Notes: generated by a model not told the origin, from the sequence alone. DNA of 64,000 bases from Lachnospiraceae bacterium UBA7143 (GCA_002491905.1 DKWV01000026.1:9229-73228); one strand, 5' to 3'. Shown: positions 17,481 through 26,631, counted from the first letter of the stretch. Numbers and translations are program-made.

Positions 17481-18470
17481 TTATTTGAATAGATATTCAT
17501 AAATATTTCCCAACTGCTTCACATCCTGCCGCTTACTAATTGTAATCGGAGACACATTTATCTCGCCAAACGCCTTCATAATCTTTTCTATATTCCTGCA
17601 CTCCATTGCTTTCTGGGCCGAATAGAGCGACCTCTTCTCTGGGATAAGCACCACTAATCTCAGCATCCGTCTCCGTAATCGCCCATCTCCAATCTCCCCG
17701 CAAATAATCTCCGCTGCCTTATCTTTTTTATAAAAATTCCCAAACGGCACTATTTTAGCAAAGATTTCTAAGAAAATATCGTTACGGTTCTTCATTAAAT
17801 CGGCGATTTGCTCCTTAATATCTGTCCTATCTGTATAAGCCCGTATCGCCTTAGGCTTTGTTAACCTCACTTCCGTCCGCAGTATACCTTCTGTCTCTTT
17901 TACTATTTTCCTATATTGTTTATCCGAAGATTTCTTTTGCTCAAACTGTCCTCTGCACATACCTTCCAGATCATAAAGGAAAAATGTAATTCCATTGCTT
18001 ATCCCCTCCCAACACAAACTATCAATATCCTCGAAGCAATTATGATCTACTGGCTTAAAGCCTTTCACCTTGCCAACTCTCTGTAAAACCCTCAAATACG
18101 CTGGAACACCCTCCCGGCTGCCAACGTTCATATCCGTAATAAAAACAGCCCCTGATAAGCAGAAATCATCCATATTATACTTATGATTGAAATATTCCCC
18201 TAACCTTTTATCGAGCCTGTGGAGGAATTTATCCGGACCAGTTTTATCATAGTCCATCATCCGCCCTGCATTAATGACCACTTTTATTCTTTTCTTATAT
18301 TGGCTATCCCGATAGGTAACGGTTATCCCGTTGTCTGCCATCAATTGGTCTACATACTCATCATCTTTCTCCTCCAAATGATCTGCTTTTTTATGCGCAT
18401 GATTTAAAAGCTTATGAAATTTTACATTATCCAACACCATAGACAGTTCATAAATTTGATTTATATACAT
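17481..18470 (-). CDS. Possible replication initiator-like protein
   Basis: 329 aa. A segment ILRTEVRLTKPKAI near 210-223 resembles the EVRL strand found in rolling-circle replication initiators of plasmids and filamentous phages, and the C-terminal part is basic and helical. No clear HUH or YxxxK nicking motif could be identified, so this is only a suggestion supported by position next to the primase-helicase. The ATG at 18470 is chosen over an upstream TTG because GGAGGAAAAG lies directly before it. Confidence 0.35.
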   Translation of the reverse strand: MYINQIYELSMVLDNVKFHKLLNHAHKKADHLEEKDDEYVDQLMADNGITVTYRDSQYKKRIKVVINAGRMMDYDKTGPDKFLHRLDKRLGEYFNHKYNMDDFCLSGAVFITDMNVGSREGVPAYLRVLQRVGKVKGFKPVDHNCFEDIDSLCWEGISNGITFFLYDLEGMCRGQFEQKKSSDKQYRKIVKETEGILRTEVRLTKPKAIRAYTDRTDIKEQIADLMKNRNDIFLEIFAKIVPFGNFYKKDKAAEIICGEIGDGRLRRRMLRLVVLIPEKRSLYSAQKAMECRNIEKIMKAFGEINVSPITISKRQDVKQLGNIYEYLFK

Positions 18471-18696
18471 ATACTTTTCCTCCAATATGCAAATATTTTT
18501 TACATATTGGTCGGTGTGGTTTCATATTCTATACAGTTTAAAGCCGTATGATTACATATACGGACGTTCCCGCTATTTATCTGATGGTGTTTTACATTAT
18601 GAATATAAAATCCGCTTCGCATATTAACACTATTATAATGAGCCAAAGGACAATCGGCGCGACTAAATGGCCACGCCGTTATATTATATAGCTCTT

Positions 18697-21369
18697 CTAA
18701 TTTTCCTCAAAATTAAAGTCTTGAACCATCGTTGCCTGGCTTAGGGGGAAATTAGAAAAAAGATTCACAGTACATGCGTTTCGGAGGAGTCGTGCCCGAC
18801 CCACGGCTTGCTCCAATTCGCTCTCGATCATCCACAGATGGATCTTCCTCAGTTTTTCATTCTGAAATGTCGTAAACGGAAACCGGTATCCGTTGTAATC
18901 TATAGTCTGGAGCAACATTTTTTCCTCTTCGTCAAATTCTACTCCCATTGAAAATGCCACCAGTTTATATAGAAATTCTGCATGGTATGGCGTACCCACT
19001 ACAAGTATATCCTTTCCTTCCAGCATATTGCTGCCCTCCGTATTTCCAAAATGCAGCGGTCCTATCCTTTCTTTCATAAAAGTGATTGTCCTATTTGCAT
19101 CCATGCAAAAACGCTTCATTAATTTTCCAACAATGCCCTTATTATTATTCAGGCACGAACGGCTCATGGATTTTCCGCAGTATTGTTTCAGTTCTCCCAT
19201 GTATTCTGCTTTTTTACACTCATAAAAATCTATGTTCTCTCTTCCAAAATACCAGCCGCATATATCTTCATCTGCTGTAGCCGAAACCATGATATATTTT
19301 TCACCCGGAAAGTTTACAGGTTTTAAAAAGGCAAATGTGTCCTCGGCCAGGTTCTCTTCCTTCTCACACCGCCGCAGATAAAACCACTCTGACCGGCAAA
19401 ATGACGGAATATCAAACGGCATTGATTTCTTATCCCTGTCATCATCCCACTCAAACCCTTCCACATGAATACATGTCTGTGTCTCTGATGCTTTCAACAG
19501 CTTCTTTATCTTTTTTGACAGCCGTGGATCTGTTGTTTTCCTTTTAAGTCTTTTCAGATCCGAAATGCTTATCTCCCCCTGATTGGATATGACGCTCTTG
19601 AAAATAATGTCTTCATCAATAATGATAGAATCAAATTCATCAAGCCTCTCTTTATCCATGCTCAATAGATACCTCTGTGTAGTAATGACGCAACCTTCCC
19701 ATGTTTTCAACTTTTCGCGCTTCTCCATATATTTCCGAAGGCAGGGAATATCTTTTTTCTCCAGTTCTTTTTGAATATAGGGGTGGACTAAATACGGCCG
19801 ACCCTCTTTATACATCCTCTGAATGTGCTTCCATATATCAGACGGTATTTTGCTCTTGATCGCTTCGAGGGAAGGTGTTTTCATAACTTCTATTCCCAAC
19901 TTTTTAGCCTTTTTAAAGATCTCATCTTTCAAAAGATTTGTCGGTACTGCAATCAGGAATCTCATATCTGGGTATTCCTGCATGAGTTTTATATAGCTAA
20001 AGCTTTTGCCAGCCCCAGTCATTGCTTTAATAATATAATGTTTTCTCCCACAGGCATGAAAAGCTCTGTCGATGGCATCATAAACATCATCCTGCATTTC
20101 TTCTATAGAATAAAATGTTTCATGGTATCCTGCGATCTTTTCCATGCTCCTGCGTTTTGTATGTATTGTCGAAAGGATATTCTTACTATGTTGACATTCC
20201 TCATGGTATGGACAGTATTTATCACAGGACTGCGGATAATACTTATGCTCTTCCATATAAGAAAGATGTATTTCCCATTTCTCATTCTTAGCGCCATCTG
20301 AATATATATCCGGGTATTCCAATCTCTTTTCCATGAAATATTTTGTACCAGTCTCTATCTGTATCAGATTTGTTGCAATACCAAACAATTCATCATGGGA
20401 CAACTTTCTACTGGCATTAACAAAATCTTGAAACAACTTACACTTATTCATTTCCTGCAAAACTCCGGATCTGTATTGTTTATGATTTGCAGCTTTTTCA
20501 TCCGGAGTTTTGACAGAAGAACCTCTGGTGCCATTGAAATTTATAATATAATATTGATTTGGGAAAATTTCGCCATTTTCTTTTATAGAATCTTGATCAT
20601 ATATAATAGCTGTTGGCGAATTTTTCCCATTTTTAGTATATTGATCTGCACCAGTATCTTCTGTCGGATCATCTGGTTCTGGCAGATGATCCGCTACTCT
20701 AATATCCAATAAACCCTTTTTAGTTAATGCAATTCCTGTTTCTTTAGAAAACTTTGCTATGTGTTCCTTATAATGATTATCTTTATATCTTTTTCTCATG
20801 CAGTAAGTATAATTTCTAAAAATAGATTCTATATTGAACGCTGGTACATTATCATCGTAGTAAAGCAATTCCTTACCACCAAAATACAGCTTGGAAACAT
20901 CCTTATAGCATGACGGATCGGCCTCCGGGAACATCTTACCCATAGCAAGCTGCATGGCTTCTGCCACTCTCCTGTCCGATATGGAAACATCGTTTAAGAA
21001 TACTACCCTGAATTTATCATGCTGCGTACTCGACAACGTATCATATGCAAACAGAATCGGAATTTCGTAAAAATCTGCCCTTTCCTTTACTTCATGAAAT
21101 GTGATTTTATTCTTGGGATCTTTATTATCAAAATCCAATGCGAATAGCTGTTGCTGCTCAAAATTATCCTTATTACGTCTCCCATTTTTAAAGGTAGCCG
21201 GACTAAAAGTACATCCTTCACTTCCGATTCTGATAACCGCTTCCTGTAATTCATCCTGCTTTAATTTTTGAACTGATCTGGCTATTCTGTTATTGATCCG
21301 CCCTATCTCATCACCAGAAGGTTTTGATTGGAAATTTTGTTTGTCATAAGAAATTTGAATCGTATTCAT
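18697..21369 (-). CDS. Primase-helicase fusion protein
   Basis: 890 aa. The N-terminal part resembles archaeo-eukaryotic-type or PrimPol-like primases of mobile elements (QLFALDFDN near 75-82). The C-terminal half is a helicase/ATPase with Walker A MTGAGKSFSY, DExD-type box DSIIIDEDIIF, motif III-like MVSATADED and motif VI-like QAVGRARLLR near the C-terminus. A cysteine cluster (CDKYCPYHEEC) lies between the parts and may bind metal. Such fusions start and drive DNA replication of plasmids and satellites. The ATG at 21369 is chosen because AAAGGAG lies before it; the upstream open frame runs back through a terminator. Confidence 0.75.
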   Translation of the reverse strand: MNTIQISYDKQNFQSKPSGDEIGRINNRIARSVQKLKQDELQEAVIRIGSEGCTFSPATFKNGRRNKDNFEQQQLFALDFDNKDPKNKITFHEVKERADFYEIPILFAYDTLSSTQHDKFRVVFLNDVSISDRRVAEAMQLAMGKMFPEADPSCYKDVSKLYFGGKELLYYDDNVPAFNIESIFRNYTYCMRKRYKDNHYKEHIAKFSKETGIALTKKGLLDIRVADHLPEPDDPTEDTGADQYTKNGKNSPTAIIYDQDSIKENGEIFPNQYYIINFNGTRGSSVKTPDEKAANHKQYRSGVLQEMNKCKLFQDFVNASRKLSHDELFGIATNLIQIETGTKYFMEKRLEYPDIYSDGAKNEKWEIHLSYMEEHKYYPQSCDKYCPYHEECQHSKNILSTIHTKRRSMEKIAGYHETFYSIEEMQDDVYDAIDRAFHACGRKHYIIKAMTGAGKSFSYIKLMQEYPDMRFLIAVPTNLLKDEIFKKAKKLGIEVMKTPSLEAIKSKIPSDIWKHIQRMYKEGRPYLVHPYIQKELEKKDIPCLRKYMEKREKLKTWEGCVITTQRYLLSMDKERLDEFDSIIIDEDIIFKSVISNQGEISISDLKRLKRKTTDPRLSKKIKKLLKASETQTCIHVEGFEWDDDRDKKSMPFDIPSFCRSEWFYLRRCEKEENLAEDTFAFLKPVNFPGEKYIMVSATADEDICGWYFGRENIDFYECKKAEYMGELKQYCGKSMSRSCLNNNKGIVGKLMKRFCMDANRTITFMKERIGPLHFGNTEGSNMLEGKDILVVGTPYHAEFLYKLVAFSMGVEFDEEEKMLLQTIDYNGYRFPFTTFQNEKLRKIHLWMIESELEQAVGRARLLRNACTVNLFSNFPLSQATMVQDFNFEEN

Positions 21370-21428
21370 AAAATCATCTCCTTTAAAATTTTTTAAATTT
21401 CTGTAGGAGTGATCACAAAAAAATTTGC

Positions 21429-21457
21429 AAAAAAAGAAGGACAGAATTGCTCTGTCC
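21429..21457 (-). terminator. Terminator between the 68-aa gene and the primase-helicase
   Basis: Minus strand: GGACAGA/TCTGTCC stem (21439-21457) with a five-base loop, then TTCTTTTTTT. Confidence 0.8.
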
Positions 21458-21538
21458 CTCATCCTTCTGGTTATGATTCATAAAATTACTATCCCACTGC
21501 ATTTACAGTGTTACAATCATACATCTTTCTCCAATAAA

Positions 21539-21745
21539 TTAATGATTATCCACATCTTTTAGCAGCATATCTATCTCCTCAAGACTCATATCCGGCTGTT
21601 CCTGTTTTTCCTTGGTATAATCCCCATATCCCATATCATACTGCTGCATAAATTTCACCATTCCAACAGGCCCTAATGCTTCCTGTAACGCCTTCATTCC
21701 TGCATTTCTCACATCAATCGGGCTGCTCAAATTAACATCTACCAT
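21539..21745 (-). CDS. Small acidic protein, possible antitoxin
   Basis: 68 aa. The core ALQEALGPVGMVKFMQQ followed by GDYTKEK is a compact helical unit I associate with small conserved proteins often found beside toxin-like genes, but I cannot name the family with certainty and no toxin gene adjoins it directly; the zeta-like pair lies upstream. GGGAGGTGA is a strong ribosome site before the ATG, and a terminator follows. Confidence 0.6.
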   Translation of the reverse strand: MVDVNLSSPIDVRNAGMKALQEALGPVGMVKFMQQYDMGYGDYTKEKQEQPDMSLEEIDMLLKDVDNH

Positions 21746-21834
21746 TCAGGTCACCTCCCATGCAAATCCACACATATCTGCTTCTACGACAATCTCCTTA
21801 ATATGCCTTCAAAAACCATAGCTAATATGAGCAT

Positions 21835-22419
21835 TTAATTTATATATTCTATTATTCCGCTTAATCTTTCTATATCATCATTACTCCAATATTGATTATT
21901 CCAATGATAATATATGTTTTTACGTTTCTTAAATATTCTGAATGGTTCTCTCGTGTTATCATATATATGCAGGATATCACAAATCTCTACTAACCTTGGA
22001 ATCAGAGCAAGCGCCTTATCATATCTTGACCTGATTTTTTCTTCTGGAACGCCATGCCCACCCAGTGCTTCTCTGGCCTGTACTCTTGCAACATTTATAT
22101 CTACATTGGACGTCAAAACATAAATACCCCTGACAAAATATCCCTGATCTTTGGCTTTTTGTAATAGCAGCAGATTTCTATCAGTGGATAGCACTGTCTC
22201 AAAAGTAAAATCCTTTTTATTTTCTATCATGTATTCCCGTAATTCTTCCGCCTTTACCGCCGCTTCCAGATCCGTACACAGAGTCGTTCTTTTTATATCG
22301 TCTGCATTGATATACTCGCCCCCGACTTTTGCCATCTGTGTAATTGTTGATTTTCCGCTCCCATTCGGTCCTGCAAACACAATCACTTCCGGAAGTCTTA
22401 CCATGCTATTTTCCGACAT
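21835..22419 (-). CDS. Zeta-toxin-like P-loop kinase
   Basis: 194 aa. The P-loop GPNGSGKST (17-25), the Asp-bearing segment NADDIK and TFETVLST are typical of zeta-type toxins and related AAA_33 kinases. Zeta toxins phosphorylate UDP-N-acetylglucosamine and block cell-wall synthesis. The ATG at 22419 has GGGAGGCGGGAG before it and overlaps the end of the preceding small gene by 14 bases, the tight arrangement expected for an antitoxin-toxin pair. Activity as a toxin is inferred. Confidence 0.75.
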   Translation of the reverse strand: MSENSMVRLPEVIVFAGPNGSGKSTITQMAKVGGEYINADDIKRTTLCTDLEAAVKAEELREYMIENKKDFTFETVLSTDRNLLLLQKAKDQGYFVRGIYVLTSNVDINVARVQAREALGGHGVPEEKIRSRYDKALALIPRLVEICDILHIYDNTREPFRIFKKRKNIYYHWNNQYWSNDDIERLSGIIEYIN

Positions 22420-22600
22420 ACTCCCGCCTCCCGTCCGGATATTCAAGATACGCTCTTTTTGTCTCATCATCGTATCCTGCAATGGGCAGGCCCTTTATTT
22501 TTCTCACTTCATTATCTATTCTTATTGACTCCTTGAATCTTATTGTTAATTCCTCATCAGAAATTCCACAGGTGGAATCCAATTCATTTATAACTGTCAT
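22406..22600 (-). CDS. Small partner of the zeta-like toxin (putative antitoxin)
   Basis: 64 aa, acidic, with the helix ISDEELTIRFKESIRIDNEVRK split by charged residues and a C-terminal strand pair ending in REYVGK. It precedes and overlaps the zeta-like gene, the expected order for epsilon/zeta-type pairs, though it does not resemble classical epsilon. AAGGAGGC lies before the ATG. Confidence 0.6.
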   Translation of the reverse strand: MTVINELDSTCGISDEELTIRFKESIRIDNEVRKIKGLPIAGYDDETKRAYLEYPDGRREYVGK

Positions 22601-22785
22601 TAACTGCCTCCTTCCCAGCTTCCTATACTCGGTGTGTAAAACGAACCATTGATTTGCTTATGCTATCCGTATCCAATCTTCTTATTTCTCTATATTGTAC
22701 TCTATCTAAAATATTTGTTCAATCATTCTTATTTTCACACATGCCAAAATCCAATTTATATCTATATGATTTAGCCGTGGTATCA

Positions 22786-22902
22786 GGTGGTATCGTGGTA
22801 TCTGTACCGCTCATACCACCCCTGCCAACACCCGTGCGCCGATATCTGGCGCAGCAGATCAGCGAATGGCGCAAAAAGTGCGCCTCATATCATTACTGCG
22901 CC
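22786..22902. repeat. Cluster of hairpins and GGCGCA/TGCGCC repeats
   Basis: An 8-bp pair GGTGGTAT/ATACCACC with an inner GGTA/TACC (22786-22820), then TGCGCC/GGCGCA (22835-22853) and GGCGCA/TGCGCC (22868-22884), plus another TGCGCC at 22897. Five copies of the hexamer in either direction within 70 bp. It directly follows the stop of the 97-aa gene and lies where the element changes from AT-rich to less AT-rich DNA. It could be a terminator-like RNA, a partition centromere or an origin; not decided. Confidence 0.5.
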
Positions 22903-23186
22903 ATGTGCGCGGTCTCTTCTAGCTCCATCCGGAGCCTGATTCCGTCCTCCATCCCGAAGCGGTATGCAGCCGCGCCGTATACCGCGCCGAAATGGTTGTT
23001 TACCGTTATCGCCTGGTCAACCGCGCTTTTCTGTTCCCTTGTAAGCCCCAGTCCATCCAGCCTGTCAAAAACCTCCTGCTGTTCTGCTAATGCCTCCTGA
23101 TAGTCTTTATCTTTCGCCAGAACCGCATCCAAAGCATCCCCCGTCCTGTGCGCCGCTATTATCTCCAAAAGACCATTTTTCTCCAT
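22893..23186 (-). CDS. Small helical protein, DUF6809-like
   Basis: 97 aa. The layout (a Glu/Leu-rich helical region, then AVYGAAAYRFGMEDGIRL near the C-terminus) resembles small clostridial DUF6809-type proteins, whose function is unknown. The assignment is from memory of the pattern and is weak. The ATG at 23186 has AGAGGTGG before it; an in-frame GTG lies three codons upstream. Confidence 0.5.
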   Translation of the reverse strand: MEKNGLLEIIAAHRTGDALDAVLAKDKDYQEALAEQQEVFDRLDGLGLTREQKSAVDQAITVNNHFGAVYGAAAYRFGMEDGIRLRMELEETAHMAQ

Positions 23187-23276
23187 TCTGTCCACCTCTT
23201 TTCTCTGTATATTTCACCATGCGTACTTTATCCGGCACTTAACCTAGATTACATACACTCATTTTCTCTGGTTAAA

Positions 23277-23338
23277 AGAGGGCATAAAAAGAGCAGAGCC
23301 TCCTATCCCTGATAAGATTTCCTACTTTCATGCCCTCT
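23277..23338 (-). terminator. Terminator-like inverted repeat behind the DUF5688 gene
   Basis: Perfect 9-bp arms AGAGGGCAT/ATGCCCTCT (23277-23285 and 23330-23338) around a 44-base loop; on the minus strand the second arm runs into TTTTAACC. The loop holds a further GAGCAGAGCCTCC segment that may refold. Confidence 0.55.
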
Positions 23339-23354
23339 CAGCAGTCATCCGCCA

Positions 23355-24266
23355 TCATGCAACGATTTTTAAAATCTCCTCATCCCTGCTGTACACATAC
23401 ACATGATAAGATAAGCGTTCTTCCACATCTACCTCCGTATCATTGACTTCCCGCACCTTTGCCGCCAGTCCCTCATACTCTGTTGCATCTTTTGGAGGAA
23501 GTATGATAGTTTCATGCACAGAACTTGGAAGTACAATAAATCCGTCCCCTACTTTATCCGCGACCATCCGCAGGGTTTTCTTATCAAGGATTTCCGCTGC
23601 CCCAAACCGCCTGCGGTGATTCGTCAGGATATACATATCCGTATCATGTGGAGCATTACGGTCTTCTTTCGGGAAGGTAATCCCCGCTATCCGTTTTACA
23701 ATCGTTTCGAGCGTGATAAGATCAGTTTCCCCGTCAGCACGCATATTCCTCATCGCCGTCTGATAAAGATTTTCTTCTTCCTGCCCCCATATCTCCATAT
23801 GCCCGTTATAGATAAGAACTGTCCCGATGTCTTCCCGCGCATGATTCCTAGCCACAGCATAGTAGACCACCGCCAGATCCAGAAAGTTCCTGTGCGGTAT
23901 CTTTTCAAGCAGTTCCTTATTCTGCTTGGCATTAACAAGTTTCGGGTAAATATCACCGTGGACAGTTTCCCAGTTGCGGAATCCCGACAGATCGACATCC
24001 GGCATATCTTCCCCATATTTCAGGATCAGTCGGTATACCTCATCCACAATCTCATCAAATTTCATCCCATCAGATTCATATTCCCGGTAAAACTCATCCA
24101 GATATACGCACGGCCCGATATCTGTTTCTTCTTTCACAACAACCGCGATCCCGGCCTGCTTCACATTATTATTTCTTATCACATCATGTTTCTTTACCTG
24201 AAATGCGCCGTCTGCCCTCGCACGTATTTCCTGTAAGATATTTTCTCTAAATTCCTCAAAACTCAT
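23355..24266 (-). CDS. DUF5688 family protein
   Basis: 303 aa. The body VVYYAVARNHAREDIGTVLI, an ITFPKEDRNAP stretch and an MYILTNHRRRFGAAEIL stretch match what I know of DUF5688 proteins, common on mobile elements of Lachnospiraceae and without known function. No catalytic motif is evident. It is transcribed just after the Rad52-like gene (33-bp gap), so it may belong to the recombination operon. AAGGAT lies shortly before the ATG. Confidence 0.7.
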   Translation of the reverse strand: MSFEEFRENILQEIRARADGAFQVKKHDVIRNNNVKQAGIAVVVKEETDIGPCVYLDEFYREYESDGMKFDEIVDEVYRLILKYGEDMPDVDLSGFRNWETVHGDIYPKLVNAKQNKELLEKIPHRNFLDLAVVYYAVARNHAREDIGTVLIYNGHMEIWGQEEENLYQTAMRNMRADGETDLITLETIVKRIAGITFPKEDRNAPHDTDMYILTNHRRRFGAAEILDKKTLRMVADKVGDGFIVLPSSVHETIILPPKDATEYEGLAAKVREVNDTEVDVEERLSYHVYVYSRDEEILKIVA

Positions 24267-24299
24267 TGTTTATCCTTTACCCTCCATTCTTTTCTGCGG

Positions 24300-25121
24300 C
24301 TATGCCGCCTCTGTCGATTTCGTCCGTTTTAACGCTGACATCACCCTGCCATAGAGTTCTGCGCTCATCGTTCCCGGCTCCTGTATCTGGTACCGGCTCT
24401 GCACCGTCTCCATTGTTACACCCGTCCTGTCAAGTTCCGCCTGCAGGGAATCCATCTGCTCCTTAGATATAGAAGCGGGAGCCTTCCGTGCTTTTCCCGC
24501 TGTATCCTTCTGCGCTGTCTTTTGCGCCGTTTCTGCTTTACTCCCATTTCCCGCAGCAGTTCTCCCTTTATGGCCGCCTGTAGTCCCTGCGCCTTTTTCT
24601 TTCAGTTCGTATACCGTCTGTCCCCTGTCATTTACGATCACAAGGGCGCAGATCTCCCGGTCGTCATTGTACCCGATCGAAGATACCGAGAAGCGGTCAT
24701 TGCAGGAAAACCGCTTCACTTTATTCTGGTCTTCCTTATATGTGATCGCCGCCTTTCCAGCCGGTATCCAGATAAAAGGCGCCGTATAGAGTTCCCTGCC
24801 GATACCCCAATTGAAACATGCACGTTTGAAGCTGTCGGATGCCTGCCCCTTCTCTTTCTCCGAATAACTCATGGTTCCCACATCCTGCTTTGCTACCCAT
24901 TCCCCGGTTTCCTTATCAAGAATCTCCACCGTGCAGTAAAGGTTACCCTCTATGCTCTGGTGGCTCCGCTTCCACCCAAAAGGCCCGAAGGTCTCATCAA
25001 GGATACGCTGGTCTACCCTGGCATCCTTATAGAGTAAGACGCTCAGACCGTTTTCCTTGATCACGGACACCCTGCACTCGATCTCATCCGCTTTAAGCAG
25101 CCTGATCAGGTTCTGTTCCAT
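24300..25121 (-). CDS. Rad52/Rad22-family single-strand annealing protein
   Basis: 273 aa. The segment QDVGTMSYSEKEKGQASD continuing into FKRACFNWGIGRELY is the hallmark of phage and plasmid Rad52/22-type annealing proteins; the N-terminal half carries the fold and the C-terminal third is a low-complexity Ala/Lys/Gly linker plus a short helical end. Such proteins anneal strands resected by a partner exonuclease, here YqaJ two genes upstream. The ATG at 25121 is preceded by AAGGAGGGC and overlaps the end of the 124-aa gene by 29 bp. Confidence 0.85.
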   Translation of the reverse strand: MEQNLIRLLKADEIECRVSVIKENGLSVLLYKDARVDQRILDETFGPFGWKRSHQSIEGNLYCTVEILDKETGEWVAKQDVGTMSYSEKEKGQASDSFKRACFNWGIGRELYTAPFIWIPAGKAAITYKEDQNKVKRFSCNDRFSVSSIGYNDDREICALVIVNDRGQTVYELKEKGAGTTGGHKGRTAAGNGSKAETAQKTAQKDTAGKARKAPASISKEQMDSLQAELDRTGVTMETVQSRYQIQEPGTMSAELYGRVMSALKRTKSTEAA

Positions 25122-25467
25122 CTTTGCCCTCCTTTTCCGCATCTGTATTTACCTTCCCCGGAATCTCTTCCAGTTCCCTGCACGCATACTCCTTAAGCTC
25201 CACATAAAAACTGTCCTCCCTGTCCAGCCATTCCTGATAAAGATGGTCCAGTATGCCAAAACCCATCCCCAGAAGTTCCCTTATTATGCTACCCTGTAAA
25301 TTTTCTGTATGTACTAACAGAATTTCGTACAGATTCACATAAATTTCAATCCTGTAAGAAGCCTTGAAAATATCCTCTTTCCCCTGTTGGAGCATGGAAT
25401 CCTTGAAAAGCTGCAGTTCCATATGCAGCCTCGCCCGCAGTAATTCCCTCAGTTCCTTATCATCCAT
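25093..25467 (-). CDS. Conserved-looking helical protein between YqaJ and Rad52-like genes
   Basis: 124 aa, almost wholly helical (RIEIYVNLYEILLVH, ILDHLYQEWLDRED), acidic overall. No family is recognised. Its place between the exonuclease and annealase genes, and its overlap with the latter, suggest a role in or co-expression with the recombination module. GGGGGA precedes the ATG. Confidence 0.65.
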   Translation of the reverse strand: MDDKELRELLRARLHMELQLFKDSMLQQGKEDIFKASYRIEIYVNLYEILLVHTENLQGSIIRELLGMGFGILDHLYQEWLDREDSFYVELKEYACRELEEIPGKVNTDAEKEGKDGTEPDQAA

Positions 25468-25478
25468 AGCCAGTCCCC

Positions 25479-26408
25479 CTATGCCGCTTTCACTTCAAAC
25501 CGTCTGGAATGGGAAACTTTACCGTAATTGGCATAAAGTTCCGGCCGCTCCTCCTTAATGCGCTTGGTATCCAATTTCGTAGAGTCGATATTTTTCCATG
25601 TGACGCGAAAAGCTTCACTGCTCGCCAGTTCATTGTCCTGCATGAAAAGTTTCACCTCCTGCTCAATCTGCTTCTGTTCCTCCTGCAGTTCCGCAATAAA
25701 ACCAAGGATTTCCTCGCGCCGCCGTAGCTTTTCATCAAACCCGATCAGTTCGATCGCGCTGGCTTTCCTTGCGGTATGGAAATACTGTTCCAGCACCTCG
25801 TCACAGGCCCTGCTCCCATCCGGCGGCGGGATAATGCCCGGCACCACATGATGGTTCCAGAAATCATCTTCTACCGCTATGAGCCGCCCGATCAGTTCCT
25901 CATCCCACTCCAGTCTGCGGTAGGTAAATTCCCTGCCTAAGATGACTGCCGCGATATACCATATGCGCTTTCCCGTCACCGCCATGTAATGATAACACTG
26001 CATGACATAATGGAGCGGGATATTCCCGTCCGCCCATTTGTCCGCATTGTAGGCGCTGGCTGTCTTACATTCCAGCCCCGCGTCTTCGCCCACTACCATC
26101 CTGTCCACATCTGCGATCATAAAGGGATGCTCCACGCTCCGGTACATGAAGTTAGATTTCCGCACCTTTAACCCGGTCGCCTCCATAAAACGCTGCGCCA
26201 CATAATCCTCCAGATCATGACCGATACAGATTGCCTCACTGTCCTGCTCTTCCACCGATTCACTTGTTTTGTCCTGAAATACTTTCATTGCGCTGCTGTA
26301 GGGATTCACACCGCAGATTGCCCCTGCGTCAGAGCCGCCGATCCCTGATTTTCTCAAGCGGAGCCATTCCATATTACTGACTCCTGTTAATGCTATTTTT
26401 TCAAACAT
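25479..26408 (-). CDS. YqaJ-family viral recombinase/exonuclease
   Basis: 309 aa. The motif RKSGIGGSDAGAICG at residues 20-34, an Asp in MIADVDRM and GLECKTA provide the PD-(D/E)XK catalytic set of the lambda-exonuclease/YqaJ family. The C-terminus includes a coiled-coil helix (EILGFIAELQEEQKQIEQE) often seen in the family. It would resect DNA ends for the Rad52-like protein. GAGGAGGAAC lies before the ATG. Downstream gene starts 11 bp later. Confidence 0.9.
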   Translation of the reverse strand: MFEKIALTGVSNMEWLRLRKSGIGGSDAGAICGVNPYSSAMKVFQDKTSESVEEQDSEAICIGHDLEDYVAQRFMEATGLKVRKSNFMYRSVEHPFMIADVDRMVVGEDAGLECKTASAYNADKWADGNIPLHYVMQCYHYMAVTGKRIWYIAAVILGREFTYRRLEWDEELIGRLIAVEDDFWNHHVVPGIIPPPDGSRACDEVLEQYFHTARKASAIELIGFDEKLRRREEILGFIAELQEEQKQIEQEVKLFMQDNELASSEAFRVTWKNIDSTKLDTKRIKEERPELYANYGKVSHSRRFEVKAA

Positions 26409-26461
26409 GTTGTTCCTCCTCTGTTTTTGTCCCCAGATATACTGTAAAAAACTTTTCTGAT

Positions 26462-26580
26462 AAAAACTATCCGGGCAATGTTTCCCTCTTTCCCGGACAT
26501 TCTGCCCGTTTCATTTTTAGATAAAGAATAAAGACAGCCGGAACATCATGCCCGGCCGCCCTTACTCATCCTTTATCTTC
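26462..26580 (-). terminator. Two terminator hairpins behind the DUF932 gene
   Basis: Minus strand: first GCCGG/CCGGC (about 26538-26557) followed by TGTCTTTATTCTTT; then TCCGGG/CCCGGA (26470-26497) followed by TAGTTTTTATC. They separate DUF932 from the YqaJ operon. Confidence 0.65.
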
Positions 26581-26631
26581 CCGTGATATACTATTTTCCT
26601 TAAGACCAAAAGGTTATTTCCGTTTCCCTGT

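Noticed and set aside
18545..18564. CCGTAT/ATACGG inverted repeat before the primase-helicase end
   Set aside because: Only six pairs in AT-rich DNA without a U-run; expected by chance.
21370..21462. N-terminal extension of the primase-helicase
   Set aside because: The extra codons lie over a U-tract and terminator stem; AAAGGAG before the ATG at 21369 decides the start.
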